DNA of 64,000 bases, from the NCBI GenBank assembly GCA_964442785.1, contig CAYTZW010000001.1:16069-80068 (forward strand), written 5' to 3'. Each line of letters opens with the position of its first letter. Within the stretch, counting starts at the first letter, position 1. Of this stretch, positions 42,783-51,444 are shown piece by piece. A program made the translations under genes and the position numbers. Source of the stretch: SIG223 sp964442785 (GTDB taxonomy: Bacteria > Bacillota_I > Bacilli_A > RFN20 > DUOF01). Under the pieces are notes generated by a model. That model was not told the origin of the DNA. It made no database searches and was given only the letters and a program-made list of their open reading frames with translations.

Positions 42783-43421
42783 ATGAGTTTGTTTATTACT
42801 ATAGAAGGTGGAGACGGCACTGGAAAAACAACTGTTATGAATAAAGTTGTTGAACGTTTAGAAAAAGAAAATTTTGACATTGCGAGAACTAGAGAACCAG
42901 GTGGAACTAAGATTGGAAATCAAATAAGGAATGTTATTTTAGATAAGGAAAATACTGGTATCACTGGAATGTGTGAAACAATGCTTTTTGCTGCTGATAG
43001 GGCTCAACATATTGAAGAAGTGATTGTTCCTGCTTGTAAGGAAGGTAAAATTGTTATAAGTGATCGCTTTTTTGATAGTAATTTAGTATATCAAGGAATT
43101 ATTCACGGGTATGGTATCAAGAATGTTTATGAACTTAATATGATAGCAACTAAAGGAATAGTTCCAGATTTAACTTTATTGTTTGATTTAGATCCAAAAG
43201 AAGCTCAAAAAAGAATTTCTAGCAATAAAGATAGAGAGGTAAATAGGTTAGATTTAAAAAGTATTGAGTATCATCAAAAAATAAGAGAAGCTTATTTAGA
43301 AGTTGCTAAAATGTTTCCTGAAAGAATAGTAATTATCGATGCTAGTAGAAGTGTTCAAGAAATTGCAGATGAAGTATACACAATTATAAAAAAGAAAATT
43401 GAGATGACTAAAAATGATTAG
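42783..43421 (+). CDS. tmk: Thymidylate kinase
   Basis: Phosphorylates dTMP. The 212 residues have the P-loop EGGDGTGKT (8-16), the DR motif SDRFFDSNLVYQG, and the LID region RISSNKDREVNRLD. Two ATG codons are adjacent; the second is better spaced from AAGGGTG. The gene overlaps holB by eight bases and starts a tmk-holB-ricT-rsmI operon as in Bacillus (yaaQ, yaaR, yabA and trmN6 are absent). Confidence 0.96.
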   Translation: MSLFITIEGGDGTGKTTVMNKVVERLEKENFDIARTREPGGTKIGNQIRNVILDKENTGITGMCETMLFAADRAQHIEEVIVPACKEGKIVISDRFFDSNLVYQGIIHGYGIKNVYELNMIATKGIVPDLTLLFDLDPKEAQKRISSNKDREVNRLDLKSIEYHQKIREAYLEVAKMFPERIVIIDASRSVQEIADEVYTIIKKKIEMTKND

Positions 43422-44412
43422 TAAAGAAAATCTGCAAGAACATCAAAAAGTAGCCTATAGAGTTGTTTATAATGCTTTCAAGGAAAATAAAGTTTCACAA
43501 GCTTTTTTGCTTTCAGGAGATGTTGGAACTCCTGTTTTTGACTTTGCAATGTTTATTGCTAAATCGCTTGTTTGTGAAAATGATGTTTTAGCGTGTGATA
43601 ATTGTACCGATTGCTTAAGAATTGAAAATGGTAATTACGCAGATTTAATTATTGTTGACGGTTCTAAAGATAGTATAAAAAAAGATGATATTGATAACAT
43701 TCAAAAAAGATTTAACAAAAGTTCTATTGAAGAAAAAGGTATAAAAATTTATATCATAAATTTATTAGAAAATTGTGCTACTGCTTCTGCAGTTAATAGT
43801 CTTTTAAAATTTTTAGAAGAACCAACGGAAAATACTTATGCCATAATTACTACCAATAATATCAATGGTTTGTTGCCCACTATTATTTCACGTTGTCAAG
43901 TTATTAGAATTAACAATATGCCTAAAGAAAATTTGATTAAAGAATTGCTTGAAAGTGGTTTTAGCAAAGAAGATTGTAATTTATTATCATCTTTATACAC
44001 CAATAAAAAAGAAATTGAAGAAAATATCGAAGAAAGCAATTATTACCAAACAAAAGATTTATTTCTTGAAATGATAAATAATTACTTATTCGAAGGAATG
44101 GATTTGAATTATTATTATCAAGTTAATATGATGAAAGAGTTGAGTAACTCTAAAATGGGTGTTAAAATGTTTTTATCTTTAATGGATCTTTTTGTAAAAG
44201 ATTTGTTTTATTGTGAAAATGGAAAGAAAATTCATTTTGAAGAACAAATTAATATGTTACAAAAATGTTCAATGAAGTGGAAAAATAAAGAAAATATTTT
44301 GAAATATGTAATTGAGGCAAAGGAAGCAATCGAAAGAAAAGCCAATGCTACTCTAATCATTGACAAAATGTTATATCAAATAAGTCAGGAGGGTAACTAT
44401 GGAAGAAAATAA
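43414..44412 (+). CDS. holB: DNA polymerase III delta' subunit
   Basis: Clamp-loader component related to DnaX. The 332-residue protein has the zinc module CENDVLACDNCTDC, and NSLLKFLEEPTENTYAIITT and PTIISRCQVI, typical of delta'. The P-loop position reads GDVGTPVFD, without Lys-Thr, so it should not bind ATP productively. Delta' in several bacteria is also a non-ATPase. It overlaps tmk and ricT. Confidence 0.93.
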   Translation: MISKENLQEHQKVAYRVVYNAFKENKVSQAFLLSGDVGTPVFDFAMFIAKSLVCENDVLACDNCTDCLRIENGNYADLIIVDGSKDSIKKDDIDNIQKRFNKSSIEEKGIKIYIINLLENCATASAVNSLLKFLEEPTENTYAIITTNNINGLLPTIISRCQVIRINNMPKENLIKELLESGFSKEDCNLLSSLYTNKKEIEENIEESNYYQTKDLFLEMINNYLFEGMDLNYYYQVNMMKELSNSKMGVKMFLSLMDLFVKDLFYCENGKKIHFEEQINMLQKCSMKWKNKENILKYVIEAKEAIERKANATLIIDKMLYQISQEGNYGRK

Positions 44413-45232
44413 GTATTCGTTACAAGGAATTTTCTATGGTGTCGATATTAATAATCCTAAAGAAAAAAATCTTTATTACTTAAGTGAAATAGAAGATTTA
44501 AAAGAAGGTCAAACTGTAGTGGTGGAAACTTCTTTTGGGCTTGAAATAGGAAAAATAAATCGAAAAAAAGTTACTAAAGAAATCATTACTAGTGATGAAA
44601 ATGTTCGAAAAATAATTAGATTAGCGACAAATGAAGATATTAATCAATATGAAACTAATTTAGAATTGCAAAAGAAAGTCCAAAAAGATGTAGATGTCGC
44701 TATTGCAAATTCACAACTTCCTATGAAAGTAGTTGATATTAGATATACATTAGACCAAACAAAAGTTTTAATTTCTTATGTTTCTGAAGAAAGAGTGGAT
44801 TTTAGAAATTTATTAAAAGACTTAGCAGCCATTTTAAAATGTCGTATCGAATTAAGACAAATTGGAACTCGTGATAGGTCTGCTTTAATTGGTGGAATAG
44901 GTGTTTGTGGTTTACCACTTTGCTGTTCAACCTTTTTAAAGGAATTTGACGGTATTTCTATTAATATGGCTAAAAATCAAATGTTATCATTGAATATCGC
45001 TAAAATATCAGGACAATGTGGGAAACTATTGTGCTGTTTAAAATATGAAGACGGACAATATAGTGTGGCTAAACAAGGAATACCAAAAGTAGGCTTTAAA
45101 CTAAAATATAAAGGAAAAATGTTTAAAATAGATAGCATTAATTACATATCTGAACAAGTTAAACTAACTAATGAAGATAATGAAGTAGAAGTTATAACTT
45201 TAGAAGAATTGAGGAATTTAAAAAATGATTAA
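44399..45232 (+). CDS. ricT: PSP1-domain protein RicT (YaaT)
   Basis: Part of the RicA-RicF-RicT complex that affects RNase Y and sporulation phosphorelay in Bacillus. The 277 residues hold the PSP1 domain with conserved Cys clusters GVCGLPLCCSTF and GQCGKLLCC, which in the Bacillus complex bind Fe-S clusters. GGAGG precedes the ATG. It overlaps holB at the start and rsmI at the end. Confidence 0.93.
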   Translation: MEENKYSLQGIFYGVDINNPKEKNLYYLSEIEDLKEGQTVVVETSFGLEIGKINRKKVTKEIITSDENVRKIIRLATNEDINQYETNLELQKKVQKDVDVAIANSQLPMKVVDIRYTLDQTKVLISYVSEERVDFRNLLKDLAAILKCRIELRQIGTRDRSALIGGIGVCGLPLCCSTFLKEFDGISINMAKNQMLSLNIAKISGQCGKLLCCLKYEDGQYSVAKQGIPKVGFKLKYKGKMFKIDSINYISEQVKLTNEDNEVEVITLEELRNLKND

Positions 45233-46067
45233 ACAACAAACGTTTAAAAATAATAAACAAATTCTTTATTTAGTGGCAACTCCTATTGGAAATTTACAAG
45301 AGTTATCTCCAAGAGCTATCGAAATATTAAAATCAGTGGACACTATTTTATGTGAAGATACGAGAACTACTAAAAGTTTATTAGATAAGTTTGCTATAAA
45401 AAATAATTTAGTTTCCTATCATAAATTTAATGAAAAACAAATGTGTGAAAAAGTTATCGAGCATTTGAAAAAAGGACAAAATATCGCTCTTGTTAGTGAT
45501 GCAGGTTATCCTTCAATTTCTGATCCTGGAAATATTTTAGTCAAAGAAGTTATTGCTCAAAATTATAATGTTTCTTGTGTGAATGGGTCGAATGCTTTAC
45601 TTCCTGCTCTTGTTTGTTCAGGGTTAGATACTAATCATTTTTGTTTTTATGGTTTTTTAGATGCTAAAGAAACAATAAAAAATAAAGAATTAGAAAACTT
45701 AAAAAATTATCAAGAAACATTAATTTTTTATGAAGCCGCTAATAGAATAAAAGATACAATTAAATGTATTTATCACATTTTAGGAAATAGAAATATTGTC
45801 ATTGCCAGAGAAATAACAAAACAATATGAAGAATTTATTCGAGGAAATGTGGAAGAATTAATGGAAACTGATTTAGAATTAAAGGGAGAATGTGTTTTAA
45901 TTATTTCGGGTAAAAAAGAAGAAAAAAGTGAAATTGATAATTCAATTATTGAACTTACTCAAGATTTATTAAATCATAATTATAAATTAAAAGAAGCGTG
46001 TCAATTTATGGCAAAATTAAAAAATGTAAATAAAAATGAATTGTATGATTATTTCATCAAGAAATAG
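45225..46067 (+). CDS. rsmI: 16S rRNA 2'-O-methyltransferase RsmI
   Basis: Methylates C1402 of 16S rRNA. The 280 residues match the SAM-dependent tetrapyrrole-methylase fold: LYLVATPIGNLQELSPRAIE, CEDTRTTKSLL, LVSDAGYPSISDPG and the C-terminal FYEAANRI region. Start overlaps ricT by eight bases. It ends the tmk operon; no clear terminator follows. Confidence 0.96.
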   Translation: MIKQQTFKNNKQILYLVATPIGNLQELSPRAIEILKSVDTILCEDTRTTKSLLDKFAIKNNLVSYHKFNEKQMCEKVIEHLKKGQNIALVSDAGYPSISDPGNILVKEVIAQNYNVSCVNGSNALLPALVCSGLDTNHFCFYGFLDAKETIKNKELENLKNYQETLIFYEAANRIKDTIKCIYHILGNRNIVIAREITKQYEEFIRGNVEELMETDLELKGECVLIISGKKEEKSEIDNSIIELTQDLLNHNYKLKEACQFMAKLKNVNKNELYDYFIKK

Positions 46068-46087
46068 TTATTTATAATAAACTATCA

Positions 46088-46116
46088 TTTACAAAAAGTT
46101 AATGATAAGGTATAAT
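46088..46116 (+). promoter_or_regulatory. Promoter of the 60-residue membrane protein gene
   Basis: TTTACA (46088-46093), 17-base spacer, TATAAT (46111-46116): close to consensus, about 25 bases before the ATG. Confidence 0.75.
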
Positions 46117-46140
46117 TTTTAGCAAAGGAGAAGTGAAATT

Positions 46141-46323
46141 ATGGCGGTTACAGGATTTGTTTTATCTTTAATTGGATTATTAATTTTACCAGCAGTATTT
46201 GGAATTTTAGGCTTAATCTTTTCTATTCTTGGTTTAAAACAAAAAAAGAAAAAAGGTTTAGCAACTGCAGGAATTATTATTTCTGCTTTTGATTGCGTTT
46301 GGTTTTTAATATCTCTTTTATAA
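46141..46323 (+). CDS. Small membrane protein, DUF4190-like
   Basis: The 60 residues are two hydrophobic segments separated by a basic turn (LGLKQKKKKGLATAGII), the pattern of DUF4190 proteins, of unknown function. AAAGGAGAAG precedes the ATG. It has its own promoter and terminator, so it is a single-gene unit inserted between rsmI and metG. Confidence 0.65.
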   Translation: MAVTGFVLSLIGLLILPAVFGILGLIFSILGLKQKKKKGLATAGIIISAFDCVWFLISLL

Positions 46324-46348
46324 AAATTGAAAAACTGAACAATAAAGG

Positions 46349-46377
46349 GAAACACTACTTTGGTGTTTCTTTTTTTT
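46349..46377 (+). terminator. Terminator after the DUF4190-like gene
   Basis: GAAACAC/GTGTTTC stem (46349-46355 with 46363-46369) followed by eight T. Confidence 0.88.
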
Positions 46378-46394
46378 GTAAACAATACTTTACA
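46377..46394. promoter_or_regulatory. Operator-like inverted repeat 1
   Basis: TGTAAA-CAATAC-TTTACA, an exact inverted repeat whose right half is also the -35 of the next promoter. Confidence 0.6.
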
Positions 46395-46417
46395 TATAAA
46401 CAGAACCATAGTATAAT
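46389..46417 (+). promoter_or_regulatory. Promoter of the membrane protein and XRE regulator pair
   Basis: TTTACA (46389-46394), 17-base spacer, TATAAT (46412-46417). Confidence 0.8.
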
Positions 46418-46422
46418 GAAAA

Positions 46423-46440
46423 TGTAAATAAAACTTTACA
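46423..46440. promoter_or_regulatory. Operator-like inverted repeat 2
   Basis: TGTAAA-TAAAAC-TTTACA, the same half-sites and spacing as repeat 1, 46 bases centre to centre, near the expected transcription start. Confidence 0.6.
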
Positions 46441-46452
46441 TAGGAGGCTATT

Positions 46453-46773
46453 ATGGAAAAAGAAGAAATTTTACAAAGAAACAGCAAAAAAAATCCAATA
46501 GGAGAAATGGAACAAAGTAAGATTAATAAAAGTAATTGGATAGCAGTTATTAGTGCGGCAACAGTAGCGATAATCTTTATGATAGTTGAAGGATTACAAA
46601 AGCATTATTCCGCGATTTATGCACTAGCAACTGTTTGTTATGTGTGGGCGAGTGTTTTCTATTTTTTACAATACTTTATTGCTAAAAGACCAAAAGGAGT
46701 TTTAATAGGAGCTTTTTTACACAGCTTAGCAGCAATTATTATGTTAATATTTTACATTTTAAGGTGTTTATAG
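46453..46773 (+). CDS. DUF6442-like membrane protein
   Basis: The 106-residue protein has a polar N terminus (EEILQRNSKKNPIGEMEQSK), then three membrane spans. Proteins of this kind (DUF6442-like) are often encoded directly upstream of a small XRE regulator, as here; their function is unknown. AGGAGG precedes the ATG. Its TAG is followed at once by the ATG of the regulator. The operator pair upstream suggests that the regulator controls it. Confidence 0.65.
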   Translation: MEKEEILQRNSKKNPIGEMEQSKINKSNWIAVISAATVAIIFMIVEGLQKHYSAIYALATVCYVWASVFYFLQYFIAKRPKGVLIGAFLHSLAAIIMLIFYILRCL

Positions 46774-46983
46774 ATGAATAAAGAATTAATATTAAAAAAT
46801 CATTTAAGAGAGAAAAGGACCGAAAAAAAGATATCACAAGAAGAACTTGCTAAAATGGTTAGTACTACAAGACAAACTATAATTGCTATTGAAAAAGGTC
46901 TTTTTAATCCTTCTGCAAAACTGGCACTTTTATTGTGTGTAGCCTTAGATTGTCAATTTGAAGATTTATTTTACTTTGAATAA
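46774..46983 (+). CDS. XRE-family transcriptional regulator
   Basis: The 69-residue protein is a single helix-turn-helix domain (KISQEELAKMVSTTRQTIIA, ending FEDLFYFE) of the Cro/CI type. The recognition helix STTRQTIIAIEKG is typical of small regulators paired with membrane proteins. It likely represses its own promoter through the two TGTAAA-N6-TTTACA sites upstream. It has no ribosome binding site of its own and is probably coupled to the preceding gene. Confidence 0.88.
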   Translation: MNKELILKNHLREKRTEKKISQEELAKMVSTTRQTIIAIEKGLFNPSAKLALLLCVALDCQFEDLFYFE

Positions 46984-47005
46984 GAGCAACATTTTGCTCT
47001 TTTTT
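46982..47005 (+). terminator. Terminator after the XRE gene
   Basis: AAGAGCAA-CATT-TTGCTCTT followed by TTTTC, overlapping the stop codon. Confidence 0.9.
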
Positions 47006-47021
47006 CGTGCTTATTTATAAT
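46993..47021 (+). promoter_or_regulatory. Possible metG promoter
   Basis: TTTGCT (46993-46998), 17-base spacer, TATAAT (47016-47021). The -35 overlaps the upstream terminator. Confidence 0.45.
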
Positions 47022-47057
47022 AAAAGTGATAAAATATCAAAAACAAGAGGTGAAATT

Positions 47058-48647
47058 ATGGCAAAGAAGTTTTATGTAACAACTCCTATTTATTATCCAA
47101 GTGGAAGATTGCATATTGGAAATACGTATACTACGGTAATTGCGGATTGTATTAAAAGATATAAAAAGTTAAAAGGATATGATGTTTTCTTTTTAACAGG
47201 TACTGATGAACACGGTGAAAAAATTGAAGTAAAAGCTAAAGAAGCTGGAAAAACTCCGATTGAATTTGTTGATGAAATTGTCGAGAATACTAAAAAGTTA
47301 TGGAAAAGACTAGGAATTGAATATGATGATTTTATAAGAACAACAGAAGAAAGACACGAGAAAATCGCTCAAAAAATATTTTCTAAATTTTTAGCACAAG
47401 GCGATATTTATAAAGGTTCTTATATGGGCAATTATTGTCGAAGTTGTGAGTCTTATTGGACAGACACTCAAGTTGGAGAAGAACACACTTGTCCTGATTG
47501 TGGCAAGCATACTGAAGTTAAAGAAGAAGAAGCTTATTTCTTTAAGATGAATAAATACGCTCCTTGGTTGATTAATTATTATAAAGAAAATCCTTCTTTT
47601 ATTTATCCAGAAGCAAGAACTAACGAAATGTTAAATAACTTTTTATTACCAGGATTAAATGATTTATGTGTTTCTCGTTCTACTATAAAATGGGGAATTC
47701 CTGTTAAAGAAGACCCAAAACACGTAATATATGTTTGGATTGATGCTTTGACTAACTATATAACTGCTTTAGGATATGACAGTGAAGATGATTCTAAATT
47801 CCAAGAATTTTGGCAAAATCCTGATTGTGAAGTACTCCATTTAATGAGTAAAGAAATTGTTAGATTTCACACAATTTATTGGCCTATTATGTTAAAACAA
47901 TTAGGTCTAAGATTACCAACTCAAATATATTCTCACGGCTGGGTATTAATGAAAAGTGGTAAAATGAGTAAGTCAGTTGGAAATGTTGTTTACCCAGAGT
48001 ACATCATAGATAAATATGGAGTAGATGCTTTAAGGTATTATCTTGTAAAAGTTATCCCATTTGGACAAGACGGTACATTTACTCCTGAGATGTTTGTAGA
48101 AAATGTCAATACAGATTTAGTAAATAACATTGGAAATTTATTAAGTAGAAGTGTAGCAATGTGTACTAAATATTTTGAAGGAGTTGTTCCTTCTTTAAAT
48201 GAAAAATCTTTAAACAATGTTGATAAAACTTTTATAGAAAAAGTAAATGTTTTATTAAATAAATTTGAAACAAATATGGATAAAATAAAATTAACGGAAG
48301 GTATCTCTACTATTTTTGAAATAGGCGATGTTGCTAATAAATATATTGATGAAAAAGAACCTTGGGTTTTAGCAAAAGATGAAAATAGAAAGGGAGAACT
48401 TGAAAATTGTATTCATAACTTAATTGAAACTTTAAGAAAAATTGCTATTTTATTTAAAGCTTTCTTTATTGAAATTCCTGATAAAATGTTTGAACAATTA
48501 GGAGTAAATGAGGATAATCAAAGTTATGAAAGTTTAAGAGAAGATAGAGTAACTTCTAATAAAGTAGAAAAGAAAGAAGCTTTATTTGCTAGACTTGATT
48601 TTGAAAAAGAAGTTGCTTATTTAGATGAAAAAATAAGTAGAAAATAA
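47058..48647 (+). CDS. metG: Methionyl-tRNA synthetase
   Basis: Charges initiator and elongator tRNA-Met. The 529 residues include the HIGH variant HIGN near residue 20, a zinc region CRSCESYWTDTQVGEEHTCP, and KMSKS. It lacks the C-terminal tRNA-binding dimer domain of Bacillus MetS (about 660 residues), a common short form. ATG at 47058 follows AGAGGTG. In Bacillus tatD comes next; here mnmG does, marking the right edge of the inferred inversion. Confidence 0.97.
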   Translation: MAKKFYVTTPIYYPSGRLHIGNTYTTVIADCIKRYKKLKGYDVFFLTGTDEHGEKIEVKAKEAGKTPIEFVDEIVENTKKLWKRLGIEYDDFIRTTEERHEKIAQKIFSKFLAQGDIYKGSYMGNYCRSCESYWTDTQVGEEHTCPDCGKHTEVKEEEAYFFKMNKYAPWLINYYKENPSFIYPEARTNEMLNNFLLPGLNDLCVSRSTIKWGIPVKEDPKHVIYVWIDALTNYITALGYDSEDDSKFQEFWQNPDCEVLHLMSKEIVRFHTIYWPIMLKQLGLRLPTQIYSHGWVLMKSGKMSKSVGNVVYPEYIIDKYGVDALRYYLVKVIPFGQDGTFTPEMFVENVNTDLVNNIGNLLSRSVAMCTKYFEGVVPSLNEKSLNNVDKTFIEKVNVLLNKFETNMDKIKLTEGISTIFEIGDVANKYIDEKEPWVLAKDENRKGELENCIHNLIETLRKIAILFKAFFIEIPDKMFEQLGVNEDNQSYESLREDRVTSNKVEKKEALFARLDFEKEVAYLDEKISRK

Positions 48648-48657
48648 GGTGTTAATA

Positions 48658-50532
48658 ATGAAATATGACATAATAGTAGTTGGAGGAGGACACGCAGGTA
48701 TTGAAGCTTGCTTAAGTAGTGCTAGAAAAGGTCTTAGCACTCTTTTAGTTACGCTTGATTTTTCTAATGTTGGTAGTGCTCCTTGTAATCCTTCAATCGG
48801 AGGACCTGCTAAAGGTGTTGTTGTTAGGGAAATAGATGCTTTAGGTGGTCAAATGGCGATTACCACAGATAAAACATATCTTCAAATGAAAATGTTAAAT
48901 AGTTCCAAAGGACCAGGGGTTCAATGTTTAAGGGCTCAAATAGACAAGTTAGATTATAAAGAATATATGCAAAAAGTTATTAAGGAACAAAAAAACTTAG
49001 ATGTCTTGGAAGATATGACTATTGATTTAGTGGTTGAAAATCAAAAATGTTTAGGTATTGTTACTAAAGAACACGGAAGAATTGATTCTAAATGTGTTAT
49101 TTTAACTACAGGTACTTATCTTGAATCGACTGTTTTAGTAGGACATACCGCAACTATAAGTGGACCAGAAGAACAAAAATCCGCTCAAGGATTATCTCCA
49201 AAACTAAAAGAATATGGCTTAGAAATATTTAGATTAAAAACAGGAACACCACCAAGAATTGATAAGGATAGTGTTGATTTTTCAAAAATGGAAGAACAAC
49301 CTGGAACTAATCAAAAACTAGCTTTTTCCTATACAACAAAAGAATTTAAACCTGTTGAAGAACAATGTATGTGTTATTTAATTCATACCAAACCAGAAAC
49401 TCATAAAATAATTCAAGATAATTTACAAGAATCTGCAATGTATAGTGGTTTAGTAACCGGAATAGGACCTCGTTATTGTCCTTCTATAGAAGATAAAATA
49501 GTTAGGTTTTCTGATAAAGAAAGACATCAACTTTTTGTAGAACCAGAATCCAATAGAATGAATACTATATATTTACAAGGTTTTTCTACTTCAATGCCTA
49601 AAGAAGTTCAAGAAAAAATGGTTCATTCTTTACCAGGATTTGAAAAAGCTAAATTTGTTAAATATGCTTATGCAATAGAATATGATGCTGTTGTGCCTAC
49701 CCAACTTTATCCTAGTTTAGAAACAAAAGTGATTGAAAATTTATTTTGTGCAGGACAAATAAACGGAACAAGTGGTTATGAAGAAGCTGCAGGACAAGGT
49801 ATTATTGCAGGTATTAATGCTGCTAATAAAGTTTTAAATAAAGAACCTTTAATTTTAAGGAGAGATGAAGCTTATATTGGTTTAATGATAGATGATTTAG
49901 TAACTAAAGGAACTCAAGAACCATATAGACTTTTAACTTCTAGGTCTGAATATCGTTTATTATTAAGACACGACAATGCTGATCAAAGACTTTTAAAATA
50001 CGGCTATGAAAATGGTTTAATAAGTGAAAAAAGATATCAAGAATTTGAAGAAAAAATGGAAAATATCAAAAAATTAAAAGAAGAATTAGAAGAAGAAAGA
50101 TTTACTTGTCGCCACCCTATTAATGAAAAAATTAAAGAATTAGGATATCCTGATATAGATAAAGGAGTAAGTGCAGTTGAACTTTTAAAAAGGCCTGCAA
50201 TTACTATGGATTTATTAAAATCATATTTCCATAAGGAACATAACTACAACGATGATGTTTTTGAAGAAGCGGAAATAGAAATTAAATATGAAGGTTATAT
50301 CTTAAAACAATTAAAAGAAGCGGAAAGTTCTCGTAAATTAGAAGAAATGAAAATTCCTTTAGATTTAGATTATGATGCTGTTCCTAATTTAGCGTTAGAA
50401 GCAAGGCAAAAACTAAAAAAATTCAAACCTTTAACAATAGGACAAGCAAGTAGAATATCAGGAGTTAATCCTGCTGATATTTCTATTTTATTAATCTATT
50501 TTAAAGTTCAAAAAAAGAAGGAGAGTAATTAA
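48658..50532 (+). CDS. mnmG: tRNA uridine-5-carboxymethylaminomethyl modification enzyme MnmG
   Basis: FAD-binding partner of MnmE. The 624 residues start MKYDIIVVGGGHAGIEACLS, a dinucleotide fold, with CNPSIGGPAKG, the C-terminal GYEEAAGQGIIAGINAA and SRSEYRLLLRHDNAD. AAGGTG precedes the ATG at 48658; a GTG nine bases earlier is part of that site. Its stop overlaps the rsmG ATG (TAATG). Confidence 0.97.
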   Translation: MKYDIIVVGGGHAGIEACLSSARKGLSTLLVTLDFSNVGSAPCNPSIGGPAKGVVVREIDALGGQMAITTDKTYLQMKMLNSSKGPGVQCLRAQIDKLDYKEYMQKVIKEQKNLDVLEDMTIDLVVENQKCLGIVTKEHGRIDSKCVILTTGTYLESTVLVGHTATISGPEEQKSAQGLSPKLKEYGLEIFRLKTGTPPRIDKDSVDFSKMEEQPGTNQKLAFSYTTKEFKPVEEQCMCYLIHTKPETHKIIQDNLQESAMYSGLVTGIGPRYCPSIEDKIVRFSDKERHQLFVEPESNRMNTIYLQGFSTSMPKEVQEKMVHSLPGFEKAKFVKYAYAIEYDAVVPTQLYPSLETKVIENLFCAGQINGTSGYEEAAGQGIIAGINAANKVLNKEPLILRRDEAYIGLMIDDLVTKGTQEPYRLLTSRSEYRLLLRHDNADQRLLKYGYENGLISEKRYQEFEEKMENIKKLKEELEEERFTCRHPINEKIKELGYPDIDKGVSAVELLKRPAITMDLLKSYFHKEHNYNDDVFEEAEIEIKYEGYILKQLKEAESSRKLEEMKIPLDLDYDAVPNLALEARQKLKKFKPLTIGQASRISGVNPADISILLIYFKVQKKKESN

Positions 50533-51245
50533 TGAATCCTAATGAATTTGTCCTTAAATTAAAAGAAAAAGGAATAATTTTAAACGAAATTCAAATCAAA
50601 CAATTTCAAGATTATTATTCTCTTTTAAAAAAATGGAATGATGTTATGAATTTAACAACCATTATCGAAGAAGAAAAAGTTTATGAAAAACATTTTTATG
50701 ATTCTTTAACAGTGGCTTTTGATTATGATTTTACTTCTAAAAAAATGTTAGATATTGGAACTGGAGCAGGTTTTCCTTCAATTCCTTTGAAAATTGCTTT
50801 TCCTACTTTGAACTTAACCGTTATGGATTCGGTTGCTAAGAAAATGAAATTTATTGAAGAAGTTGTCAAAGTTTTAGATTTAAAAAATGTTACTATCGTA
50901 GCTGATAGAGCAGAAAATTATATTAAAAATCATCGTGAAGAATTTGATGTAGTAACTGCTAGAGCGGTTGCAAGATTAAATATCCTTATGGAATTATCCG
51001 CACCATATTTAAAAATTGGAGGACATTTTATAGCTTTAAAAGGAGCAAATGGACAAGAAGAATATCACGAAGCGAGAGAAGCTTCCGAATTATTACACTT
51101 GAACTTGTACACTCATCAAGAAATAGAATTACCAGAAGAAAAGTCATCAAGACATAATTACTTTTATATCAAAACTGAAAAAACTAATCCAAGGTATCCA
51201 AGAGCGTATAATAAAATTAAACAAAGTCCTTTAAAAAAGAGTTAA
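50532..51245 (+). CDS. rsmG: 16S rRNA 7-methylguanosine methyltransferase RsmG
   Basis: Makes m7G527 in 16S rRNA. The 237 residues include the SAM motif MLDIGTGAGFPSIPLKIAFP and VTARAVARLNILMELSAPYL. AAGGAGAG precedes the ATG. It follows mnmG as in most bacteria and precedes parA-parB after a terminator and promoter. Confidence 0.96.
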   Translation: MNPNEFVLKLKEKGIILNEIQIKQFQDYYSLLKKWNDVMNLTTIIEEEKVYEKHFYDSLTVAFDYDFTSKKMLDIGTGAGFPSIPLKIAFPTLNLTVMDSVAKKMKFIEEVVKVLDLKNVTIVADRAENYIKNHREEFDVVTARAVARLNILMELSAPYLKIGGHFIALKGANGQEEYHEAREASELLHLNLYTHQEIELPEEKSSRHNYFYIKTEKTNPRYPRAYNKIKQSPLKKS

Positions 51246-51263
51246 TGAAAGAAAATTTTGAGC

Positions 51264-51290
51264 AAAGCAGTGCTATAAGTTCTGCTTTTT
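51264..51290 (+). terminator. Terminator after rsmG
   Basis: AAAGCAG/CTGCTTT stem (51264-51270 with 51282-51288) followed by TTCTTTT. Confidence 0.75.
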
Positions 51291-51388
51291 CTTTTGTGAA
51301 ACAATTAAATGGAACACAAAAAAAGTATGAAAAATGCCCATAGAATAACAACTCTAATCACTAACTTGCAATTTTTTGTGGAAAAATA

Positions 51389-51417
51389 TTGATTATTAAA
51401 AATACCCGTGCTAAAAT
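51389..51417 (+). promoter_or_regulatory. parA promoter
   Basis: TTGATT (51389-51394), 17-base spacer ending in TGC, TAAAAT (51412-51417). The extended TG supports it. Confidence 0.65.
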
Positions 51418-51444
51418 CACACTCAGGAGAGTGAGTAATTAATT

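Noticed and set aside
43414..44412. Missing P-loop in HolB as a sign of inactivation
   Set aside because: Delta' subunits often lack a functional ATP site, so this is normal for the family.
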